From contig NZ_CP110678.1 of assembly GCF_026167545.1 (NCBI RefSeq), positions 493,501 to 557,500 of the forward strand: a DNA stretch of 64,000 bases. The letters run 5' to 3'. Shown here piece after piece: positions 57,152 through 64,000 of the stretch. The translations under genes and the position numbers were made by a program. The notes under the pieces were generated by a model. It had not been told where the DNA came from. It was given only the letters and a program-made list of their open reading frames with translations, and made no database searches. The stretch comes from Sphingomonas sp. S1-29 (GTDB taxonomy: Bacteria; Pseudomonadota; Alphaproteobacteria; Sphingomonadales; Sphingomonadaceae). Position 1 is the first letter of the stretch; each line of letters begins with the position of its first letter.

Positions 57152-58071
57152 GGCGTAACCGGGGCGCTGGCGAGCGAGTCCTGCGGCGCCGACCCGAGGT
57201 CGCGATGCATCACCGTGGGCGAAAATCCAGCGTTACGCAACCGTGACGCCATGCGTTCGGCGACATGCACCGATCGATGTCTCCCGCCGGTACAGCCAAA
57301 GGCGATGGTAACATACGCTTTTCCCTCGGCGCGGTAGCGAGGCAGCAGCAGTTCGAGTAGCGCGGCGATCGATTCGAACGCCTGGGCATAGGCCGGGTCG
57401 CCCATCACATAATCGGCGACACCGGCATCACGCCCGGTGCCCGGGCGCAATGTCGGAACCCAATGCGGATTGCGCAGGAAGCGCATGTCGAACACCAGGT
57501 CGGCGTTGCGTGGCAGCCCGCGCGAATAGCCGAACGACAGGATCGACAGCGTCGGCTCACCGAGCCCATCGCCCGAAAAACCGTCGCGGATCATCTGCGC
57601 CAGCGCGTTGGCGGTCAGTTCGGTGGTATCGATCAGCCGGTTCGCCCAGTCGCGCAGCGGTGCGAGCAACTCGCGCTCGCGCGCGATCCCGTCGCTCGCC
57701 GGGCGGTCCTGCGCCAGCGGATGCCGACGCCGCGTTTCCGAATAGCGGCGCTCGAGCTCGGCCCCGCTGCATTCCAGGAACAAGGTGCCGATGGCAAAGC
57801 CATGGTCCTCGCTCAGCTTGCGGATTCGCCGCACGATCCGCTCGGCATCGAAGCCGCGGGTCTGCGCGCCGATCCCCAGCGCCAGCGGGCGGTCGTCCTG
57901 CTCGCCATGCGTCGGGCTTTCAGTCGCCAGCAGCCGGTCGAGCAGCAGCAGCGGCAGATTGTCGACGACTTCCCAGCCCAGATCCTCGAGCGTGCGCAGC
58001 GTCGTCGACTTGCCCGCCCCCGACATGCCGGTCACCAGCAGCAGCCGGCGTGGCCGCGACGCGGGGCTCAT
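57148..58071 (-). CDS. rapZ: RNase adapter protein RapZ (nucleotide-binding)
   Basis: A 307-residue P-loop protein. The Walker A motif GMSGAGKS is at 15-22, followed by LEDLGWEVVDNLP. The C-terminal domain has FDMRFLRNPHW, DPAYAQAFE and AFGCTGGRHRSVHVAE. In enterobacteria RapZ senses glucosamine-6-phosphate and directs RNase E to GlmZ; in Alphaproteobacteria its role is less clear. It overlaps both hprK and the EIIA gene by 4 bases, so it is fully embedded in the PTS operon. Confidence 0.93.
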   Translation of the reverse strand: MSPASRPRRLLLVTGMSGAGKSTTLRTLEDLGWEVVDNLPLLLLDRLLATESPTHGEQDDRPLALGIGAQTRGFDAERIVRRIRKLSEDHGFAIGTLFLECSGAELERRYSETRRRHPLAQDRPASDGIARERELLAPLRDWANRLIDTTELTANALAQMIRDGFSGDGLGEPTLSILSFGYSRGLPRNADLVFDMRFLRNPHWVPTLRPGTGRDAGVADYVMGDPAYAQAFESIAALLELLLPRYRAEGKAYVTIAFGCTGGRHRSVHVAERMASRLRNAGFSPTVMHRDLGSAPQDSLASAPVTP

Positions 58072-58523
58072 GCGCGGGTCGCCAGCAAGCGGCGAACCAC
58101 CAGCTCGATCTTGATCGGCGCCGACGCCTCGAGCGCGGGCAGCGCGAATTGCGGCACCGCGATCCCCGCGATCAGGCGGAGGTTATCGCGCTCGGGCATC
58201 CGCTCGGGATGCGGATCGATCACGATCACCGCGGCGGTCGGTGCTTCTTCGACGAAGGGCAGTTCGCATACGCCAATCCCGCGCACCTCGATCTGCCCGC
58301 GGATCGTCTGCGGGGCGGCGGCGTACAGCACGCCGTTGCGGCGCAGCAGCAACGTATAGTCATCGCTCACCAGCACCGCGCCGCGGTCGATCAGCCGCAG
58401 CGTCAGGTCGGATTTGCCCGCCCCCGATGGCCCCTCGATCAACACCGCATGGCCGTCGATCGCGACGCAGGAGGCATGCAGCGTTTCGGACGACAACTGG
58501 CTCACCGCATGCTCCGCGCTCAT
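58068..58523 (-). CDS. hprK: HPr kinase/phosphorylase, short alphaproteobacterial form
   Basis: A 151-residue protein corresponding only to the catalytic domain of HprK. P-loop GPSGAGKS is at 31-38, then LIDRGAVLVSDDY (metal-binding DD) and the signature EVRGIGVCEL. The N-terminal domain of Firmicutes enzymes is absent, as is usual in this class. It phosphorylates Ser48 of HPr. ATG 58523 overlaps the chvG stop (ATGA), coupling it to the two-component system. Confidence 0.93.
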   Translation of the reverse strand: MSAEHAVSQLSSETLHASCVAIDGHAVLIEGPSGAGKSDLTLRLIDRGAVLVSDDYTLLLRRNGVLYAAAPQTIRGQIEVRGIGVCELPFVEEAPTAAVIVIDPHPERMPERDNLRLIAGIAVPQFALPALEASAPIKIELVVRRLLATRA

Positions 58524-60070
58524 GGGGCGGGCGGCCCCGGCAACCGTACCACGAACCGCGCGCCGCTCGCCTGGTCCTCGCGCGATTCGACATGGATCGT
58601 GCCCAGATGTCCTTCGACAATCGTGCGCGCGATGGCAAGGCCGAGCCCCGAATGGCGGCCAAAGCCCTCCCCTTCGGGGCGCACCGAATGGAAGCGGCGG
58701 AACACCGCCTCGCTCGCCTCGGCGGGAACCCCGGGGCCCTGGTCCTCTACGCAGACGATGACGGCATTGTCGTTGATGGTAGCGGCGACGGTCACGATGC
58801 CGCGATCGGGCGAGAACGAAATCGCGTTCTCGATCAGGTTCTCGAACACGCGCTCGAGCCGCACGCCTTCGCCCTGTACCGTCAGCGCCACATCGGGGGT
58901 GCGATCGAAGCGCAGCTCGACCCCGCGCTCGATCCCGCGCGCATGCCATCCCGCGACCATCGCCTCGAGCATCGCCCCCAGGTCGACCGGCTCGAACTTG
59001 GCACGGCTCAATTGCGCGTCGAGCCGCGAGGCTTCGGAAATGTCCGAGATCAGCCGGTCGAGCCGCAACACGTCATCGCGGACGATCGCCAGCAGCCGGC
59101 GCTGCAGCTCAGGGTCGCGGACATTACCCAGCCCCTCGACCGCCGATCGCAGCGAGGCGAGCGGGTTTTTCAGCTCGTGCGCCAGATCGGCGGCGAACGC
59201 CTCGGTCGCGTCGATCCGCGCGCGCAGCGCCAGGCTCATGTCCGACAGCGCACGCGCGAGCATCCCGATCTCGTCGCGACGCGAGGGCAGGCGGGGGACC
59301 ACCACCTCGCGCGCGCGCCCCAACCGGACGCGCACCGCGGCGCGCGCGAGCAGCCGGAGCGGGCGGACGATCGTTCGCGCCAGAAACAGCGACAGCAGCA
59401 CCGACACCAACGAAACGATTCCCAGCACCACCCCCAGCCGGAAGCGCTCGACCCGCACCACGCTGGTGATGTCGCGCGCGTTGACCGTCGTCAGCAGCGT
59501 GCCGCGCGCGCCCAGCGGTGCGGCGGCGGTGATCACCGGGGTGCGATCGGGCGCACGCCACAAGGTCGAGGGCGCGGTGTGGTGCTGGTAGGCGGCGCGC
59601 ACGTCGGGCCAGTCGAAGCCGCGATTGCGCGGGCGTTCGCGATACAGCGGCGCGCGCGCCGCGCCGACGACGGTGTCGATCCCGGCGTCGAGCAGCCGTG
59701 CCGCCTCGGTCTGCCAGCGATCCTTGTCGGGATCGCGCAGCAGGAAGTTGCGCACCCCGAGCGCGCGGCTGTCGCTCCGCTCGACCCCGTCGGCGGCAAA
59801 AGTGCGGATCCTTGTGCCCGTCTGCCGCGCGAGCCGGGTGACCAGCGCCTCCTCATCCGACAGCCGCGTCGCCATCAGCGCCTGCGCGACCAGCCGTGCC
59901 TCGCGGCTCGCTTGCTCCATCCGGCTGTCGAGTAGCCGCAGCCGGTACGAATCGAGGTAGAAGAACCCCCCCGCCAGCAGCGCCAGCGCGAAGATGTTGA
60001 CGAACAGGATGCGCGGCGTGAGCGACAGCCGGCCCGACCAGCGAAGCGGAAACTCGCTCTCGTCAGTCGT
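58520..60070 (-). CDS. chvG: Sensor histidine kinase ChvG
   Basis: A membrane sensor kinase. The N-terminal helix ([19 protein letters not shown]), a periplasmic domain of about 230 residues, a second helix ([19 protein letters not shown]), HAMP, the phospho-acceptor [13 protein letters not shown] and ATPase boxes ([25 protein letters not shown]) are all intact. The start is a problem: between ATG 60187 (deep inside chvI) and the first helix there is no ATG, GTG or TTG in frame. Protein-like sequence begins just after the chvI stop ([13 protein letters not shown]), so the end given here is the ACG codon at 60070-60068, the place where an ATGA-style overlap would be expected. Use of that codon is inference. 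Confidence 0.85.
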   Translation of the reverse strand, partial: TTDESEFPLRWSGRLSLTPRILFVNIFALALLAGGFFYLDSYRLRLLDSRMEQASREARLVAQALMATRLSDEEALVTRLARQTGTRIRTFAADGVERSDSRALGVRNFLLRDPDKDRWQTEAARLLDAGIDTVVGAARAPLYRERPRNRGFDWPDVRAAYQHHTAPSTLWRAPDRTPVITAAAPLGARGTLLTTVNARDITSVVRVERFRLGVVLGIVSLVSVLLSLFLARTIVRPLRLLARAAVRVRLGRAREVVVPRLPSRRDEIGMLARALSDMSLALRARIDATEAFAADLAHELKNPLASLRSAVEGLGNVRDPELQRRLLAIVRDDVLRLDRLISDISEASRLDAQLSRAKFEPVDLGAMLEAMVAGWHARGIERGVELRFDRTPDVALTVQGEGVRLERVFENLIENAISFSPDRGIVTVAATINDNAVIVCVEDQGPGVPAEASEAVFRRFHSVRPEGEGFGRHSGLGLAIARTIVEGHLGTIHVESREDQASGARFVVRLPGPPAP

Positions 60071-60776
60071 CGGAAAAGCGATAGCCCGCTCCGTACAATG
60101 TCTCGATCGCGTCGAATTCGGGATCGACCTGGCGGAATTTGCGCCGCACGCGCTTGATGTGGCTGTCGATCGTCCGGTCGTCGACATAGATGTCGTCATG
60201 ATAGGCGGCATCCATCAGCTGGTTGCGCGTCTTCACGATTCCCGGCCGCTGCGCCAGCGTCTCGAGGATCAGGAACTCCGTGACGGTCAGCGTCACGTTG
60301 GCGCCCGCCCAGGTCACGCGGTGGCGCGCCGGGTCCATCGCCAGCCGGCCGCGCTCGATCACCGGCTGCGGCGGCGGCGCGGCCTCGCCGTGCTCGCCGG
60401 CCACCACTACTTCGGTGCGGCGCAGGATCGCACGGATCCGCGCGATCAACAGCCGCTGGCTGAACGGCTTGGCGATATAATCGTCGGCGCCCATCGCGAG
60501 GCCCAGCGCCTCGTCGAGCTCGTCGTCCTTGCTCGTCAGGAAGATCACCGGCACCGCCGATTTCTCGCGCAGCCGCCGCAGCAGCTCGAGCCCGTCCATC
60601 TGCGGCATCTTGATGTCGAGCACCGCCAGATCGGGGGGATTGTCGACCAGCGCCTTCAGCGCCGCCTCGCCGTCCGAATAGACGCGGGTGACGAACCCCT
60701 CGGCCTGCAGCGCGATCGAAACCGAGGTGAGGATGTTGCGATCGTCGTCGACGAGCGCGATCGATGCGGTGGTCAT
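60063..60776 (-). CDS. chvI: Response regulator ChvI (OmpR family)
   Basis: A 237-residue regulator. The receiver domain has acidic DDD near residue 10, the phospho-acceptor in [13 protein letters not shown] and the conserved Lys in DDYIAKPF. The winged-helix DNA-binding domain has [17 protein letters not shown] and [16 protein letters not shown]. With ChvG it controls acid/envelope stress responses, and in Agrobacterium and Sinorhizobium it adjoins pckA as here. ATG 60776 is chosen over GTG 60788. A 10-codon leader ORF ends on it. Confidence 0.94.
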   Translation of the reverse strand: MTTASIALVDDDRNILTSVSIALQAEGFVTRVYSDGEAALKALVDNPPDLAVLDIKMPQMDGLELLRRLREKSAVPVIFLTSKDDELDEALGLAMGADDYIAKPFSQRLLIARIRAILRRTEVVVAGEHGEAAPPPQPVIERGRLAMDPARHRVTWAGANVTLTVTEFLILETLAQRPGIVKTRNQLMDAAYHDDIYVDDRTIDSHIKRVRRKFRQVDPEFDAIETLYGAGYRFSDD

Positions 60777-60805
60777 GCGTGGTTCCACGCGGTGGTACGG
60801 CCCAT
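60773..60805 (-). CDS. Possible 10-codon leader ORF coupled to chvI
   Basis: ATG at 60805 opens a frame reading [10 protein letters not shown] and stops at TGA 60775-60773, which overlaps the chvI ATG as ATGA. The ATG lies exactly 6 bases after a TACGCC box that has TTGAGC 17 bases further upstream. If the mRNA starts there it is leaderless, and chvI would be translated by coupling. This is seen only as sequence arrangement; translation is unproven. Confidence 0.35.
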   Translation of the reverse strand: MGRTTAWNHA

Positions 60806-60811
60806 CGGTAC

Positions 60812-60840
60812 GGCGTAGCCCAAACGCGGTTGCGGCTCAA
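60812..60840 (-). promoter_or_regulatory. Possible chvI promoter
   Basis: On the minus strand TTGAGC (60840-60835), a 17-base spacer and TACGCC (60817-60812). The -10 box is weak, but spacing to the small ORF start is 6 bases, as at def, glpK and alaS. Confidence 0.35.
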
Positions 60841-60861
60841 TTCCCCGCCTAGCGCGTCGAT

Positions 60862-60890
60862 TTGACGAACAGCAGCGCAACCCATAAGCG
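60862..60890 (+). promoter_or_regulatory. Possible pckA promoter
   Basis: TTGACG (60862-60867), a 17-base spacer and TAAGCG (60885-60890, the same -10 box as alaS), leaving a leader of about 45 bases with a GGGAGAGG ribosome-binding site. It diverges from the chvI promoter, so ChvI could act on both. Confidence 0.4.
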
Positions 60891-60942
60891 CGCGCTAACA
60901 ATATAACAGCTGCGACGAATATAGTCGTGGGAGAGGAATGAT

Positions 60943-62556
<1,614 letters not shown>

Positions 62557-62564
62557 GCGCGCGC

Positions 62565-62671
62565 CGTCACCCCGGCCTGGTGCCGGGGCCCACCGTGCGG
62601 CAAACGCAGCGTCCAAAGACCGGGCGCACCGCCCGCCGCGCCGTGGACCCCGGCACCAGGCCGGGGTGACG
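62565..62671. repeat. Inverted repeat, CACCCCGGCCTGGTGCCGGG family, between pckA and the MscS gene
   Basis: The arm CGTCACCCCGGCCTGGTGCC (from 62565) is matched by its complement ending at 62671, with GTCCAC-type inner pairs. It starts 9 bases past the pckA stop. Confidence 0.85.
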
Positions 62672-62741
62672 CTAGCCTGAGCTGGCAACCACCACCGCAC
62701 CCCAACCGGAACCCAGCCCCGCACCCGCCGTTCCCCAGCAC

Positions 62742-63821
62742 ATGCCATCGTTCGACATCGCCGCCTGGGACGTTCCCACCCCGGTCATCAACCTCGCGAT
62801 CACCGCGCTCGCGGTGCTGCTCGCGCTGATCGTCCACAAGATCGGCTTCCAGCTCCAGCGCCGCTTCGTCGCGCGCACCGCCTCGACCTCGGACGACGTG
62901 TTCGTCGAGGAGGCGTTCCGCCCCGCGCGTTGGCTGGCAGTGGCGATCGGGCTCGCGCTGGTCCGCCGCTTCCTCGATCTGTCGGACACCAGCGATGCGC
63001 TGTGGAACCAGCTCGCCGGCCTCATCGTCCCCGGCATCCTCGGCTGGCTCGCGATCGCGATGGTCCGCGCGGTCGGCCGCACCGTCGAGCTCAGCGCCGA
63101 CATCAGCGTCGCCGACAATCTCCGCGCGCGCCGCCGCCGCACCCGCAGCGCAATCCTCGGCCGGATCGTCATCTTCCTCATCGGCTTCATCACCATCTGC
63201 CTGATGCTGCTGAGCATCCCCAGCATCCGCAACGTCGGCGTCACGCTGATGGCCTCGGCGGGCATCGCCGGCCTCGCGGTCGGCGCCGCCGCCCAGCCAG
63301 CGCTCAAGAACCTGATCGCGGGCATCCAGATGGCGTTCACCGAGCCGATCCGGATCGACGACGTCGTCATCGTCGACGGCGAATGGGGCAGGGTCGAGGA
63401 GATCCGCCTCACCTATGTCGTCATCGCGATCTGGGACGAGCGGCGGCTGGTGGTGCCCGTGTCGAAATTCCTCGAGGAATCGTTCCAGAACTGGACGCGC
63501 AACACCTCGAAGCTGCTGGGGTCGGTGTTTCTCTGGCTCGACCCCGCCACCGACATCCCCCGCCTCCGCGCCAAGGCCGAAGAAGTCATCGCCGCCAACC
63601 CGCGCTGGGACGGGCGTGCGCAGGGGCTGCAGGTCACCGACAGCAAGCCCGACGCGATCGAGGTCCGGATCCTCGCCACTGCCAAGGACGCCGGCACCAC
63701 CTTCGACCTGCGCTGCGACATCCGCGAGGCGCTGCTGGCGTTCATCCGCGACGAGATGCCCGAAGCACTGCCGAGAACGCGCGCGCTGGTCGAGCCGATT
63801 TCGCCCCGTCCGGAGCGGTGA
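62742..63821 (+). CDS. Mechanosensitive ion channel, MscS family
   Basis: A 359-residue membrane protein. N-terminal helices (VINLAITALAVLLALIV; WLAVAIGLALV; LIVPGILGWLAIAMV; LGRIVIFLIGFITICLMLL) precede the pore-lining helix, Gly/Ala-rich as in MscS (LMASAGIAGLAVGAAAQPALKN). The beta domain begins at IRIDDVVIVDGEWGRVEEI, and the C-terminal alpha/beta domain follows. It opens on hypo-osmotic shock. ATG 62742 has no strong ribosome-binding site. Confidence 0.92.
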   Translation: MPSFDIAAWDVPTPVINLAITALAVLLALIVHKIGFQLQRRFVARTASTSDDVFVEEAFRPARWLAVAIGLALVRRFLDLSDTSDALWNQLAGLIVPGILGWLAIAMVRAVGRTVELSADISVADNLRARRRRTRSAILGRIVIFLIGFITICLMLLSIPSIRNVGVTLMASAGIAGLAVGAAAQPALKNLIAGIQMAFTEPIRIDDVVIVDGEWGRVEEIRLTYVVIAIWDERRLVVPVSKFLEESFQNWTRNTSKLLGSVFLWLDPATDIPRLRAKAEEVIAANPRWDGRAQGLQVTDSKPDAIEVRILATAKDAGTTFDLRCDIREALLAFIRDEMPEALPRTRALVEPISPRPER

Positions 63822-63847
63822 GGGGCAACGACCGACCGCCCCGATAC

Positions 63848-63952
63848 CTCCCCTCCCTGGAAGGGAGGGCGCGGGGGTGGGTAGGTTCGAGGCACCCGGA
63901 ACGCCCGCCACGCGCCGACCCACCCCTAACCCCTCCCTTATCAGGGAGGGGA
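63848..63952. repeat. Inverted repeat, CTCCCCTCCCT family, at the window end
   Basis: CTCCCCTCCCTGG from 63848 and its complement ending at 63952, with GGGGGTGGGT / ACCCACCCC inner arms, match the element at 36841-36968. No gene is seen in 63822-64000. Confidence 0.82.
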
Positions 63953-64000
63953 GCAGGTCGCGGCTACCGCCCCTAGATCCCCAATCACCCCCGCCGCGTC

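Overview
The window reads as chromosome of a GC-rich alphaproteobacterium, most likely Sphingomonas or a close relative (Sphingomonadaceae). This is inferred from the pckA / chvI-chvG-hprK-rapZ-EIIA(Man)-ptsH block typical of Alphaproteobacteria, the short HprK, and many dispersed inverted repeats carrying the TTCGACAAGCTCAG and TTTCGAGCGAAGTCGAG motifs common in sphingomonad genomes. There is no transposase, integrase, phage gene or CRISPR array. The gene content is mainly core metabolism and housekeeping.

Layout. (1) 1-8654, almost all minus strand: the tail of an M48 peptidase, then a two-partner secretion operon (TpsB transporter, TpsA exoprotein, L,D-transpeptidase), an EAL phosphodiesterase, a PilZ protein and glycerol kinase. 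(2) 8898-10312: an AI-2E family permease and tRNA-Asp with its own promoter and terminator. (3) 10410-29533: a long plus-strand carbohydrate operon, ROK kinase - glgE - treS/maltokinase - glgB - glgX - treZ - malQ - treY, in which the seven GH13/GH77-type genes are joined by 4-base start/stop overlaps; two glutathione S-transferase genes follow. (4) 29537-39985: a dicarboxylate symporter, alaS, a Kef-type antiporter, a PA0069-type radical SAM protein, and an operon of a UDG-like protein, a lytic transglycosylase and MoaB. (5) 40138-50736: ETF-ubiquinone oxidoreductase, a TPR protein, ispE, an enoyl-CoA hydratase-fold protein, N-formylglutamate amidohydrolase, ilvD, a small lipoprotein, bifunctional NAD(P)HX repair enzyme and an rRNA methyltransferase. 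(6) 50857-56195: fmt-truA diverging from recR, def and rmuC, then a SpoU methyltransferase. (7) 56448-63821: ptsH, EIIA-Man, rapZ, hprK and chvG/chvI on the minus strand, diverging from pckA, then an MscS channel.

How the genes work together. The carbohydrate operon encodes a closed trehalose-glucan circuit. TreS converts trehalose and maltose into each other, its fused kinase makes maltose-1-phosphate, GlgE polymerises it, and GlgB branches the glucan. GlgX and MalQ trim and recycle chains, TreY/TreZ return trehalose, and the ROK kinase can capture free hexose. ADP-glucose genes (glgA, glgC) and a phosphorylase are absent from the window. The PTS block is regulatory: it has HPr, its kinase and an EIIA but no permease.

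Most notable points: an in-frame palindromic repeat inside fmt; a possible 10-codon leader ORF whose stop overlaps the chvI start; a chvG frame with no usable start codon where one is expected; several promoters placed so that the start codon would be at or next to +1; an operator-like palindrome ahead of the trehalose operon; an L,D-transpeptidase in a two-partner secretion operon; and several family members lacking expected catalytic residues.
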